Assembly (NCBI GenBank): GCA_035048495.1
Contig: CM068546.1
Location: 13,026,435 to 13,090,434 of the forward strand
DNA from: Euptelea pleiosperma
Lineage: Eukaryota; Streptophyta; Magnoliopsida; Ranunculales; Eupteleaceae
Direction: 5' to 3'
DNA: 64,000 nt
Numbering within the stretch: the first letter of the stretch is position 1; every line of letters begins with the position of its first letter. Under the pieces are notes generated by a model. The model searched no databases. It worked only from the letters and a program-made list of their open reading frames with translations, and had not been told where the DNA came from. Position numbers and translations under genes: made by a program. Positions 43,920 to 54,625 of the stretch are shown piece after piece.

Positions 43920-44122
43920 TTGGCCAACTGGATCCAGTTGACTGTTGGGATAGAGATAGTTTAATAACCCTAAAAAGTCAAAACTAATACTACCAGACAG
44001 TGGAGAGGGTAGTTGGAAAAATAAATTACCTGCTCAATAATAGATGAGGACTCATTTACTCTACACTGGTGGGTGGTGGGGTTAGTGTAGTAAAAGCTCC
44101 TCTTCCTTCTTCCATTATAAAT
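43920..44122 (+). promoter_or_regulatory. GRP3 promoter
   Basis: Nearly colinear with the GRP2 promoter, from TGGCCAACTGGATCCAGTTG to the TATA box TATAAAT (44116-44122). The leader that follows (CTCTACATCACTATTGC) matches GRP2 and, beyond the Helitron, GRP1. Confidence 0.78.
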
Positions 44123-44226
44123 GCTCTACATCACTATTGCTATTGTTCATCATCCATATACAATTAAAAAGCCATCATCGACTTTGCTTTTTTCTTGCTG
44201 TTGGTGGTGGTGATTGTTTAGGTAAG

Positions 44227-45135
44227 ATGAGTGGCGCTCGATGTGTCGCGGTTGTTGTTTTTCTTGTTTTTCTTATTAACAACGTAGTACTTGCCGATGT
44301 CAATGGTGTTGTTGATGATAAGCATTTCTTTGGACGTCGACATGGTTTTGGAGGTGGTTTAGGCCATGGGATTTATCGTAAAGGGTTTAGACATGGTGGA
44401 GGTTTTGGTGGTGGTGCAGGTGGAGGAGGTGGACTTGGTGGTGGTGCAGGTGGTGGTCTAGGTGGAGGAGGTGGACTTGGTGGTGGTGCAGGTGGAGGAG
44501 GTGGACTTGGTGGTGGTGCAGGTGGTGGTGCAGGTGGTGGTCTAGGTGGAGGAGGCGGACTTGGAGGTGGAGGTGGACTCGGTGGTGGTGCAGGCGGTGG
44601 TGTAGGAGGAGGAGGCGGACTTGGTGGTGGTGCTGGCGGTGGTTTGGGTGGAGGTGGTGGACTTGGTGGGGGTGGCGGAGGTGGACTTGGTGGGGGAGGC
44701 GGAGTTGGTGCTGGTGCAGGAGCTGGTGGTGGTTTTGGTGCAGGAGGTGGTGCTGGTGCGGGTGGGGGACTTGGGGGTGGGGCTGGAGGAGGCGGTGGGT
44801 TGGGCGGCGGTGGTGGTGGGGGGTTAGGTGGCGGTGCAGGTGGTGGAGCTGGAGGTGGCTTTGGAGGTGGTGCAGGAGGAGGTCTTGGTGGTGGGGCTGG
44901 TGGTGGAGGTGGTTTTGGCGGTGGTGGTGGAGGTGGTGTGGGTGGTGGTGCAGGTGCTGGAGGAGGGTTTGGAGCTGGAGGCGGTTTTGGTGGCGGTGCA
45001 GGTGTTGGTGGTGGTCTTGGTGGAGGTGGTGGTGGTGGCTTTGGTGGAGGTGGGGGATTCGGAGGTGGGCTGGGTGCAGGAGGTGGTGCAGGATACGGCG
45101 GTGGAGCAGGATTTGGGGGCGGAGGTGGGCACTAA
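44227..45135 (+). CDS. Glycine-rich secreted protein GRP3 (long paralogue)
   Basis: 302 residues starting MSGARCVAVVVFLVFLINN, with an N-terminal signal peptide likely cut after VLA. The mature start DVNGVVDDKHFFGRRHGFGG is shared with GRP1, then GHGIYRKGFRHGG, then about 240 residues of GGGAGGGLGGGG-type repeats with Phe, Leu, Val and Ala at regular spacing, ending GGGGH. No intron. Probably secreted to the cell wall, where such proteins act structurally; the role is inferred. Promoter, TATA box, leader and 3' UTR are contiguous, so this is the only copy of the three with an uninterrupted local context. Antisense frames rich in His and Leu are repeat artefacts. Confidence 0.92.
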   Translation: MSGARCVAVVVFLVFLINNVVLADVNGVVDDKHFFGRRHGFGGGLGHGIYRKGFRHGGGFGGGAGGGGGLGGGAGGGLGGGGGLGGGAGGGGGLGGGAGGGAGGGLGGGGGLGGGGGLGGGAGGGVGGGGGLGGGAGGGLGGGGGLGGGGGGGLGGGGGVGAGAGAGGGFGAGGGAGAGGGLGGGAGGGGGLGGGGGGGLGGGAGGGAGGGFGGGAGGGLGGGAGGGGGFGGGGGGGVGGGAGAGGGFGAGGGFGGGAGVGGGLGGGGGGGFGGGGGFGGGLGAGGGAGYGGGAGFGGGGGH

Positions 45136-45600
45136 AATGGGCAGATGAGGGTTTCATCAATTAGTTGATAGGATGGTTTATGCAATAATTCATTGAAAAT
45201 GTTTAGTGATCGCAGTTAAGTGTAAGCAGCAATGTGTTGTTTTGAAGTTTGAAAGTGTTGGTTATATAAATATAAATATATATATATAGAGAGAGAGAGA
45301 GATTTGAAATTGTACTGAGTGTTTTAAGAAAGAAATTGGTCTTTAATTTGCATGAGAAAGTACGTAGTACACTCTTAACATGTCCCTTTTTCATCATCAA
45401 TGAAAACTGTGTAGTCTTGTGTCATTCATGATTAATTTCTTGATCAAACGGTGGTGATGTGTTTTGATTTTAGTTTTACGATTGAGATCAGTCTGGTAAT
45501 AGCGTCTTTTTAAGCTCTTCTGATCCCAAACACATGCAAGGACCCCACTAAGTCTGCCACCCATTAATTCCTAGCATTAACTCTTCTTTTTAAAGCTCTT
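45136..45600 (+). other. GRP3 3' UTR and proximal downstream sequence
   Basis: Matches the GRP1 tail (ATAGGATGGTTTATG, AAGAAATTGGTCTTTAATTT) and the displaced GRP2 tail (TTTGCATGAGAAAGTACG). A TA/GA microsatellite occurs at 45265-45303. Confidence 0.65.
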
Positions 45601-45718
45601 GGGTCTACTCTTAGATCCCTCGTGACCTCATCATCTGTTGCACATGCCTTCGTCAATCTGGATGTACAGGTGTCAATGAGCCATAGATCATAACTTGCAA
45701 GAATCAAACAATCACCAT

Positions 45719-46736
45719 TTTTTTTTTGTTTTTATCTTTTTGCAGAAGGTATATATGTATTGAAAGAAGGGAACTTTACGGGAAATGCTTAGGAGGGAAA
45801 ATGAGATCCACAGCAACATCTATGTTGGCTCCCTCCAAATCTATGACCCACTCCTAATGCAAAAAAGATATCAATCGAACCTAAAGTAAAAGAGGTTGGT
45901 CCTCCATTTTATACATAAAAGGAGGACAAAGAGGTTGGTCCTCCATTTTATACATAAAAGGAGGACGCCCTACAAAAAGTCTCAGTCTGATTTTCATTCA
46001 AGGAAGCTTTGTAATTTGCAAATCGGTCAACTGAGAAATTAACTTGTCTCCAAGTAGAAGTGATGAAACAGTGATGAGTGCTCGCTATGGCTGTTTCCCA
46101 TCTGGATCTAACTTGCTACGACATCTTTCTCTGTCCGAAAGCTCGGACTGCAACTCTCAAATCCGATTCGATCCAAAGGTTTTTCCATCCTCTGTTTATA
46201 TATAGCCCATTCCAAGCCGTCAACAATAGCGCGACACTCAGCCATGAAGCTAGTCATGATACTCAAACATTTACAAATGGCTCCCTTGCAATTGCCAAGA
46301 TGATCAAGGAGGATGACACCATGGTCCCCAATCCCCAGATTCCTTTTGACAGCCCCATCGCGATTAATCTTGACAAAATTGACAAGGGGAGGCTGCCACC
46401 TGCACTCTCCAATCCTCGGAGCTTTCATCGGCTTGCACCGGACTCCTAAGTGAGAAAGAGACAAGAGGTTCTGAATAGAGTTGGACATGGTCTTTGAAGA
46501 GACATCCCCTGCTTCCTTGATGGCCTCAAGAATTTTCTTTTTGATAGCTTCCTCTTCAGGTTTGCTGCCTTCGAATACATACTCATTCCTGGAGTGCCAT
46601 ATGGTGTTGGCTGTACAGAGAGCAGCCACACACCAAAGGTCCTTTAAAATGGGTTGAAGGAGTCACACCACGAAAGCGCTTCTTTGAAGGTCCCGAAGAT
46701 TTTATGATGTTTGAACAGGGTTGGATCCAGCCCCAT
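45719..46736 (-). mobile_element. 5'-truncated LINE with RNase H domain
   Basis: A T tract on the plus strand (45719-45727) marks the poly-A tail of a minus-strand insert. A perfect 12-bp duplication AACAATCACCAT flanks it at 45707-45718 and 46737-46748. The 1018-bp body holds an RNase H-like open frame (46108-46629). A 45-base direct repeat (GAGGTTGGTCCTCCATTTTA...) lies at about 45889-45965 in the 3' tail. Confidence 0.9.
46108..46629 (-). pseudogene. LINE RNase H domain fragment
   Basis: 173 open codons on the minus strand. The front part (ANTIWHSRNEYVFEG) is the C-terminal tail of the zinc-finger region. From about residue 80 the RNase H fold appears: VNFVKINRDGAVKRN (first Asp), GDHGVILLDHLGN, then SFMAECRAIVDGLEWA (catalytic Glu). 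The reverse transcriptase is absent because of 5' truncation, so this is a remnant and not an independent gene. Confidence 0.8.
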
Positions 46737-46884
46737 AACAATCACCATCTCAATTATGTATATATATGGATTCAACTTTGTATTACCAACCGTGTCCATG
46801 TTTTAAGCTTTAGATCAGATTGTCAGAATTGACACCATTACTTCAATCGAATCAAACCACTCGGAGAACTGAAGCCACTGGAGC

Positions 46885-47205
46885 TTCCCAACCTCAATTA
46901 CAGAAATAAAAAAATAAAAAATTTAATATACTTGAGCCCCAAACTGTGTGAAGATAAAAAAATAAAAAAAAAAACGAAAATTATCAAAAAGTCCGTAGTG
47001 TACGCACGACTCGACCATTCAAGCCGTAGGAAAATTTTTGGTTCTGATTAATATTGCTTTATCAAAAGATTGACCAATAAGTCTTCTTTAGTTACTTTTA
47101 TGTTAAATATATTTTAAATCAGAATGAAAAGACGACAACAATGCCCTTATCCTTGACTGATAATGGTACAATTCCTCGTTTACGACGCTTGAAGAATTAA
47201 TCCTT
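46885..47205. other. No gene recognised
   Basis: End of the GRP downstream flank (ACTGTGTGAAGATAAAAAAA, also at 43549-43562) followed by AT-rich sequence. Confidence 0.4.
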
Positions 47206-47209
47206 TTGA

Positions 47210-48150
47210 AAAACTTTTGACATCCGTTTCACCATTGTTACTGATTCAACTAATTCACTGAAATTAAAATGGTGTTGGTTCAACGAGTTTGTGCTCAATA
47301 CTCAAACTTGAAATAAAATACCGACTTAACAAAATGGTTAGAGGAATAGAGAAGGTATTGAGAGTGAAACGGACTTTCAACACGTCTTATAAAATAGAAA
47401 CAGTCAGGGAGATGAAACTTTGCTTGTAGGTTTTAAGGTTTAGCATTCAAACTGAAAATAAAATATCAACTTCATGAAAATGGTACTGGTTTGATCAAGT
47501 TGAGCGATTCCTCTGACAGAATTTTGTCCGTTTTACTATTATTACAGGGGTTCCTCTTGTGTGCATTTTCCCATCTTCTCTTAATTATCATCTAATTTTG
47601 TTAGTCATTCAACTAAGTTGTGCTCAATACTCAAATTGAAAACGAATACAGGTTTCATAAAAATGGTACTAGTTCAACCAAGTTGAATGATTTCTTTGAA
47701 AAAAAATTCTATTTCACCATTGTTAATTACAAGGGTTCTTTTTGTAAAGATATATTTCCTCATCATCTCTTTATCATTGTCTCACTGTATTACTAGTTCA
47801 ATCAAGTTGAGTTCAATACTCAAACTAAGAACAAATATTGATCATGACTTTATGAAAATGTACTGGTTCAATCAAGCTGAACGGTTTTGTAGAAAAAAAA
47901 ATTGTTCGTTTCCAACATTGTTACATGGGTTTTTCTTCGTTGAGATGCATTTTCTCATCATTTTTTCATTATAGTCTAACTGTGTTAGTGTTTCAACTAA
48001 GTTGAGCTCAATACTCAAAACTGTAAACAGATACATACATCATGAAAATGGTACTAGTTCAACCAGTTTGGTGAAAATGATACAGATTCAACCAGTTTGG
48101 GGAAATGGTCCTGATTCAACTAGTTTCGTGAATATCATTACTAAAACTTG
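47210..48150. repeat. Degenerate tandem repeat with a period near 170-195 bp
   Basis: GCTCAATACTCAAA or GTTCAATACTCAAA recurs at about 47290, 47622, 47812 and 48005, with a degenerate copy near 47450. Each is accompanied by TTCAA(C/T)(C/A)AAGTTGA, ATGAAAATGGTACT(A/G)GTT and TCCGTTTCACCATTGTTA. It resembles a decaying minisatellite of about five units. No gene. Confidence 0.7.
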
Positions 48151-48154
48151 AGAG

Positions 48155-48790
48155 ACGATTCTTGCTTAACGAAAATGAAAGTGATAACTATCTTCTTCAG
48201 CTTCTTCATTGAAGATTCTTGCTTAACGAAAATTAAAGTAATAACATCTTCTTCAGCTTCTTCTTTGTTCCATCTTCACCTTCTTCTTTCTTAACTAACC
48301 CTTGAAACCAGCGTAGCCTTCTTTATTCACCTTCAATGGCACATAGACAAGCTGCAAAGAACTATAGAGGATAACTGAGATGTTATAAAATAGATGATAG
48401 GAAGGAAATCTTTCAAACTTGCATCACCTTCGTCTTTCTTGACCTTGAATGGAGTATAAATGAGTTGCAAAGAGCTATAAAGGAAGAAAATGGAGGGAAA
48501 GAGCTGTAGAGCAAGAAAATGGAGGAAAAAATGTAGAAGGACATAGAGGGAAAAAGTTCTAGAGCAAGAAAATGGAGGGAAATAGTTGGTCGAAATTGAC
48601 ATACTACTGTGTCAATCAACCTCAAATCAAATGATGCTATCAATTCAAATTGATATTAGCTGGAGGGTAGTATAGGCATTTCAAAAGAAAGGCCTTAATG
48701 GACAGACAATTAAACCAAAGTGTCCATAGTTTTGTAGAGGGGACTAAATGGTCAGTATTTTCGGAAATATGGACTTAAAAGTAATTTTTC
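48155..48790. other. Small tandem duplications, no gene
   Basis: GATTCTTGCTTAACGAAAAT with TCTTCTTCAGCTTCTTC is duplicated at about 48159-48210 and 48215-48268. A GAGCAAGAAAATGGAGG(G/A)AA unit repeats near 48507 and 48562. Open frames here arise from these repeats. Confidence 0.5.
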
Positions 48791-48794
48791 CTAA

Positions 48795-48992
48795 AAAAAA
48801 TCTGGATCCCCACAAAGTCTGGCACCCATTCAATATAAAATCAACCCCCCCTACACTCACCCACCTGTACCCCCTAATCAGCTCGACCCCTCGTAGAAGC
48901 AAATATGGACCCAAAATGTGACACCTCGAATTTAAATTTTCACTTGGAAATGCATATCTAATACCTAGAATCATGTAGATTGAAAACTGATA
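48795..48992. repeat. Upstream block U of a fourth GRP unit, gene missing
   Basis: CCCACAAAGTCTGGCACCCA, CACTCACCCACCTGTACCCC and TAATCAGCTCGACCCCTCG copy the block before GRP3 (43570-43760). Retroelement sequence replaces the expected promoter and gene at about 48993. Confidence 0.68.
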
Positions 48993-49330
48993 ATGCAAGC
49001 AGAGTTCGAGTCAACGTACTGCTAAGGTTTTCTTAGAAAATCCTATAAGGTGTTAATCCAAGCACATTACATCAAAATGCCCAACAAGAACTACTTTTTA
49101 AATCAATCAAGAATAGTTTCTGGCCTTTCCTATTCTAAAATGGACAAAAACCATTCATGAGGCATAAGTTGCTCGTTCCTACACGGTTCTAATAGAGTTT
49201 GCCAAAATGGTCTTGAACCATTCTCAATAAAATCCGCGGTCCTGAGTGAAAAAGTGAATGCCAGCTCAGAACTATCAACCAGCGTTGGATTCTTGAAATC
49301 CACAGCCCCAAGTCCGACCCCCAAGAGGGG
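48993..49330. other. LTR-like fragment related to 57157-57260
   Basis: GAGTCAACGTACTGCTAAGG, TTTTCTTAGAAAATCC and TGTTAATCCAAGCACATTAC resemble ACTCAACACATTACTAAG, TTTTCTTAGAGC and TGCTAATCCAAG at 57173-57240, next to a retroelement primer site. It may be a partner LTR fragment. Ends not defined. Confidence 0.35.
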
Positions 49331-49459
49331 TCAGAAAAAAGGGGGGCTCCTGATCCCTACCCTGATATAAAACAGTTAAAAATCATTGTTATTGTTTTAT
49401 TCTTGCTCATGGTGATTTGATCCCCTCCTTTACCATGTAGCGCTTATACAACAGTTAAA

Positions 49460-49668
49460 AATCAACAATTTGAACAATTTGAAAAAGATGATTATTTGTG
49501 CTGAAACCATTTCTCAATGGATTGATTAACAGTATGTATGATGTGTATGTTAAGATGAACATCAAATCAACAAAAGAACTATAGATTATGCTTGATAAGA
49601 AGTACAAAATAGAGGATTTCAAGATTGTCATCGGACAATTTCTTGATTACAAGATGGAGGATAATACA
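49460..49668 (+). pseudogene. Copia gag relic, 5' part (before CACTA 2)
   Basis: The frame reads SMYDVYVKMNIKSTKEL, a stop, then IMLDKKYKIEDFK and QFLDYKMEDNT. This is the gag (UBN2-type) region of plant Copia elements, where L..KYK.ED....FLDYKM.D is typical. It continues in the same frame at 54626 after the CACTA insertion is removed. Stops show decay. Confidence 0.8.
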
Positions 49669-50499
49669 GACTACTAGAAAAGCACATACAGCATCAGTTA
49701 AAAACCGACGCCGTATACATTTAGTGTCGGTTTTGTTTTCATAAAAAACCGTCACAAATACCAGTGACGGGGAAGGGTATGCGTCGGTCATATACCGACG
49801 TGGAAGGTTAGGATATCGCGTCGGTTTTACAAAAAATCGACATCAAAGTATACATAATCGCGACGATTTTTGGAAAAATCAATGCTGAAAGTAAATATTC
49901 TGCACTGATTTTTCAAAAAACCGACGCAAACGCTTATTATAACTCTTTGGCGTCGGTTTTGGAAAAATCGATGCAAATGTAATATTTTTTTTTTGATATC
50001 CTATTTATTTCTACTATGTCACCTATATATCCACCTGCAATACATTCAAAATTTTATTCATTTTCTTGACATATAACATACATTCAAAACATTCAACTAT
50101 ACTATATACTTCCTAGCTATGAAGTAACATATATAGTCATTGTACAAGACTACAACTAACTTTAATGACTAATAAGATTATTTCCTTGACATATATATAT
50201 ACATAATTGAAATGCTTGACAATTGGCATGCAAATATGCTGCATGTCGATGTACTTGAAAATTTTCAAGTGAAAGGTAAATTGTGTCTATGGACATAAAA
50301 AATTAAAACGAAAAGGCATACACCTAATAACTCATAAGCTAGCAGGTTGCAAACAAGTATATATGCCATCAACAATATATCAATGAGAAAATTGAACAGA
50401 CCGCGATCTATCACAAATTAAAGTTAAACATTGCAGGCCATGTCATGTCATACAGATTTAGAAGAGCTTAATTAATTAAGGTTGAAGATATATACCTTT

Positions 50500-51180
50500 C
50501 TTAGAAAAATGGCTAATCTTCTGCAAATCACTCACTGGCGATTGAATTGTGTCATCATCATATTTGCTAACGAGGTCTCTCGTGTACCTCATTACAAAAA
50601 ATTCACAAAATTTCATGTCATCTTGCTTCGGGCACTGCGTACAAAAATGTAATTCGTAAATTAACTAAAAAAATAAACTTTTGACCAAACTACAAGTACT
50701 GGTATATATATTTTAATTAGCTTAACTACCCTCCGTAATAGTTCTTTCTTCATTAATTTGTGGCAGTAATTGATTTCGAATTGTTTGAAGGCACTGTAAG
50801 AAAGGACTTAAAAGTTTTCAATTAATCTTTGGATGCATGTATAAATATTACTTAATTTACTAATGTAAGATTAACTTAATGTTTGACATTGTCTTTTAAA
50901 TTTAAGTCAATTGTATTATTTAAGGAGTCGAAACAATAGATTGTCATCGATAATAAGTCGATGACAATCAAAATCCAATGTACCCTATACGTGAACAACA
51001 ATCAAGTTATTAGCAAGACATTCAACAAGTTATTAATTATCAAATCTAATGACAACAGAAAAGAGAATTACCTAATGTTTAAGGGAATAAACAAAGTCTT
51101 CCCATCAAGATATCTAGATACAAATATATTGAAAAGAAAATCCACAAATTGATCATCCAAAAATTGTCCATCCCTTATAC
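50500..51180 (-). pseudogene. Ulp1-like (C48) cysteine protease region in CACTA 2
   Basis: Four exon-like segments on the minus strand. About 51175-51065 reads DGQFLDDQFVDFLFNIFVSR with KTLFIPLN. 50985-50900 reads VHWILIVIDLLSMTIYCFDS, giving the catalytic His (HW) and Asp (FDS). About 50800-50735 reads FEINYCHKLMKKELLRR. 50636-50500 reads CPKQDDMKFCEFFVMRY, with the oxyanion Gln and the catalytic Cys. Segment borders show AG/GT candidates (for example ACGCAG before TGCCCG). Order and motifs match Ulp1/SENP proteases carried by plant CACTA and MULE elements. No single long frame exists, so it is either a multi-exon gene or a relic. Confidence 0.72.
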
Positions 51181-51199
51181 ATGAACTGATGGCTTGAGC

Positions 51200-51600
51200 A
51201 CTGATCATGCTAATTTTATTAACTAAATATCTTTCAATTAACATTTGGTAGACGTGACTGATAAATTAAAAAAAAATAAACTTAATTAAAATGTATGTAC
51301 CATCATCATATTCATGAAATTTAGATAGATAAAAGAAATTTCAAAGTATTTTACCATTGATATAGTGTCAAGCACTGTGACGACACATCTTGTACTTCAC
51401 AAACCAAAGATACATGGAGAAAGTCAATTTGAATCATCTTTGGTGCGCCAAATACTTCTGACCCCACAGTAATACTAATGGATATAGAAGATGGGTCGTA
51501 TGCACGCAAATGATAATAAAATTCAGAGATGACAGTGAAATTGTCAACTTCACTTCGATCATGTACCTATAATCAAAATTATAATTATAATTAATATATA
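51200..51600 (-). pseudogene. Linker region of the CACTA 2 protease gene
   Basis: Minus-strand readable pieces (YDPSSISITVGSEVFGAP, KMIQIDFLHVSLVCEVQDVS) lie just upstream of the protease segments and probably belong to the same gene. I cannot assign a domain. Confidence 0.4.
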
Positions 51601-51739
51601 AATATATTAAATCAAGTAGATTGTAAAAATTGACAGATGTTTATATAATGAGCGTTTGTGGACACCACCCATACTATAGGTCATGCCACAATGCTGCCAA
51701 CTGCATCTCCCACCGTAGTGAATGAACCGCCAACTACCA

Positions 51740-52299
51740 ACTGCCCGATGGATGGATAAAGCCAGTTCATTATCATTTGGGAGCATGTCTTCCAACAATT
51801 ATAGTAGCTCTGAAAAACCTTTATCAGCAGACCATCCATTCTTACTTTTTAAGTTTCACAGTTTAACCAATGCCGATAACTTTGTAAACTTTGAGCAACC
51901 TGGATATAAGGGCTTCTTGGCATCTTCAAGCAATTTTTGAAATATGTCAGGATCACTCATGACATCATCGTATGCGGCCTGAACCATTTATACTGCATTA
52001 CCAACATCATCTCGAGCTGTCCCTCCTATCTCTTGATAGATGAAATCTTGTACATTATCACTTGATTCTGCTTCAATACTCGAAACTTGTTATCCATGCC
52101 AGATCCACGTCTATAATTTTGATCCATACCGTTAAAAAACAAATGTCATTTTGTCTGTTTAGCGAGATTCTTGCATTTTCTACATGGACATCTTATAGAA
52201 TCAGTCACTCGCATTGTCTCTGACAAACTTCAAAAATCGATCAACCACATAACTATATTCCCGTGATCTTCTATCCTTGATCATCCAACATTTATCCAT
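51740..52299 (-). pseudogene. TNPD transposase N-terminal fragment in CACTA 2
   Basis: The minus-strand start is MDKCWMIKDRRSREYSY, followed by FLKFVRDN and, after a frame change, SIRCPCRKCKNLAKQ. This is the transposase-associated domain, as in CACTA 1 (MDRDWINLN, CPCKKC). Further on DPDIFQKLLEDAKKPLYPGC, SKFTKLSALVKL and LLEDMLPNDNEL match the start of the transposase family domain (CACTA 1: EANLQEAMIVLYPGCEDF). Then it stops: no DDE core, DUF4218 or DUF4216. Confidence 0.82.
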
Positions 52300-52329
52300 T
52301 ATGTTTGACCTAAATAAGTATTGCACGAT

Positions 52330-54600
52330 TCTTGAAATATATTATACACATCGAAACAAATTGAGATAAAGAACAATATGCGTGTGTTTGGACACTTATC
52401 CCTATTTTATTTTCAATTTCTATCTAACTTTGCTAACTCTAAAGTTTCATAACCTATTTAAGAACTAATATTGCTTCTTATTGATCATATATAAGTTGTG
52501 TCCATATTAATTTAAAATTCAGTAGCATTTCCCCGCACTTCTCCTATATACATTTATTTTATATTGATTTTCATGTCAATCCAACTACCAAAGTAGTCGA
52601 GACATGAAAATCAACAGAAAATAATATATAAGAAGAAGATTTGGGAAAATAGTTCTGAATTTAAACTAACATTGAGACTATATATATATGATCAATAAAA
52701 AGCAATATCAGTTCTCAAACTGTCCAAACTGGACAATTTAAGGGTCACAATTTATATAAGACCCACATTCATACAACTAATGATCCTTGAAAGGGCGCGC
52801 AATTCTATATTAAGTTATGTAAGAAATTAAAGACTGGATCTCAGATAAGATTATATGTTGTGTGAAACTTCTTATCTTTGATGGAGTCTTCAAGATCTCA
52901 TGCATATTATGCTAGTGCTTTGTGTAAATGTGAAACAATAACAAGCAACATTTTAACTTCATAGGCTAACTACAACTAAAACTTGGATATGTACCAACAC
53001 ACCCAATGTACTTATCCAACGTCAATCATACAAATTCAATATGCACAATTATGTAACTAAAAAAGAAAATTAAAACAATAAAAATTGATTGAGAATATAT
53101 ACATGCATGTACAGTTCAATATAGCTAAGATATTAAATCCATACATACTAACAGTGTGTAATTGAAGTCTATTTTAAGTTAAGTCATCCACTGTTAAACA
53201 AAGATCCATTATTTGGCTACAAAGATCAAATGGTTTGAAATCACCAATAATGCTCAAATTCACACAGTTAAAATCAGCCCGTGAAAAATGGCTCCAATCC
53301 AACACTTAAGAGTAATTTTCATGGATTGATTTTGAACTATATTATTTGGGGTACAAAGATCCAAAGGTTTGAAATCACTTTTATTTGGTGAGGTTGATCT
53401 CCTCGCCATATAGATCACCCCTACAAAAAATCAACACTTTCGAAATTTCTAACACCATCAAATGTGGCCGATATTTGGTGAGGTTGATCTCCTCACCATA
53501 TAGATGATCCCATATACAAAAATCAGCCCATTCTGAAATTTCTAATACCATCACTAACACCATCACTACAAAAATCAGCCCATGGTGTTAGAAATTTCAC
53601 AATGGGCTGATTATTTGTAGGGGTGATCTATATGGTGAGGAAATCATCCTCGCTAAAAATCAGCCATTGATTTATCTTCTATGTGGGTACACCAAAATTG
53701 TATTTTCCTTTAAAAAACACAACTACCCATTGTTAGATAGCCATTTTAAATCTATATAATTTTCCCGAGCAAGCCATTTAAATCTGAATAATTTTCCGTA
53801 CTAAGCCCAGAACTCATTTCCCATCCAGATATGTGAAAAAAAGCCTTATTTTCTCGTATAGAAGATAAATCAATGACTGATTTTTTGTGAGGATGATCTC
53901 CTCACCATATAGATCACCCCTACAAAAAATCAGCCTATTATGAAATTTCTAACACCATCAAATGTGGGTTTGAAGTGAACGTTAAAAATAGACGGTCCAT
54001 AATTCTTCAACTTGTAAACCATGCTATGAATATCATAATGATTTCAATTTTTGTGAGGGTGATCTCCTCACCATAGAGACCATCCTCACCAAAAATCATC
54101 CCATTCCAAAACTTCTACTTTATATATTGGCCCTCGACGATTTTTTGAACCATATGCTTGAATCCCCGGGGAAAATATGCTTGAATCCTTAAGAAAATGG
54201 ATTCAAGCATGTGCAGCCCAAAAAATGTGATAAACGATTGCAACTAAATGGGGGAGACACTTACTTGATAAGTTGAGAGGGTGAGCTAGCATTGGGCAAC
54301 GGCAACGTCGACGGTGACTGCAACGCCAATGGGAGAAGGCGGGGTTGCAGAGGACGGCTGACGATGGGCAGCTAGGGCTTGGAGAGGAGAGGGAAAGATA
54401 GGGCTTGGAGGAGAGGGAAACTAGGGTTTGAAGGAGACGAAACAGAAGTTTTTGGCACGCGCAAGGGGGTTTTTAGCGCGCGTCAGGAGAATATATATCA
54501 TGATATAGTGTTGGTTTTTAAAAACCGACGCAAATTTTTTTTTTATTATATCGCGTCAGTTTTTTCAAAAACCGCCGCAATCGGTCCGAAACGCACTGAC
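52330..54600. other. CACTA 2 5' region, MITE fragments only
   Basis: 52330-53200 is AT-rich with an imperfect inverted pair around 52495-52740 (AATTTAAAATTCAGTAGCAT ... and complement). 53210-53375 is a family C fragment. 53385-53700 is an internally duplicated family B copy. 53860-54150 is another family B copy lacking clear ends. Toward 54600 come GC-rich leader-like sequence (GGAGAGGAGAGGGAAAG) and subterminal repeats. Confidence 0.5.
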
Positions 54601-54625
54601 GCCGAAACTAATTCGTCTAGTAGTG

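Larger units (their letters stand above)
45601..46880. repeat. Downstream block D of the GRP unit, copy 3, split by a LINE
   Basis: 45601-45718 (GGGTCTACTCTTAGATCCCT, GTGTCAATGAGCCATAGATC) and 46749-46880 (CTCAATTATGTATA, TGTTTTAAGCTTTAGATCAG, ATTGACACCATTACTTCAAT) join into the same block seen after GRP1 at 9775-10215. The LINE occupies 45719-46736. Confidence 0.75.
49669..54625 (-). mobile_element. CACTA element 2, deletion derivative, inserted in Copia gag
   Basis: The right end is CTAGTAGTG (complement CACTACTAG). The left end reads GACTACTAGAAAA, that is, CACTACTAGAAAA with the first base changed. The 3-bp duplication ACA lies at 49666-49668 and 54626-54628. Subterminal CGTCGGTTTT/AAAACCGACGC motifs occur at both ends (49690-49985 and 54510-54600). 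Minus-strand coding remains: the N-terminus of a TNPD transposase (about 51740-52299) and a Ulp1-type protease (50500-51180). The catalytic transposase core is missing. Family B and C fragments lie at 53210-54150. Confidence 0.9.

Noticed and set aside
44387..45160. 257-codon antisense open frame rich in His, Leu and Gln opposite GRP3
   Set aside because: It exists only because GGT/GGA/GCA repeat codons give CAC/CTT-type triplets on the other strand. Similar frames appear opposite GRP1 and GRP2 with no conserved sequence.
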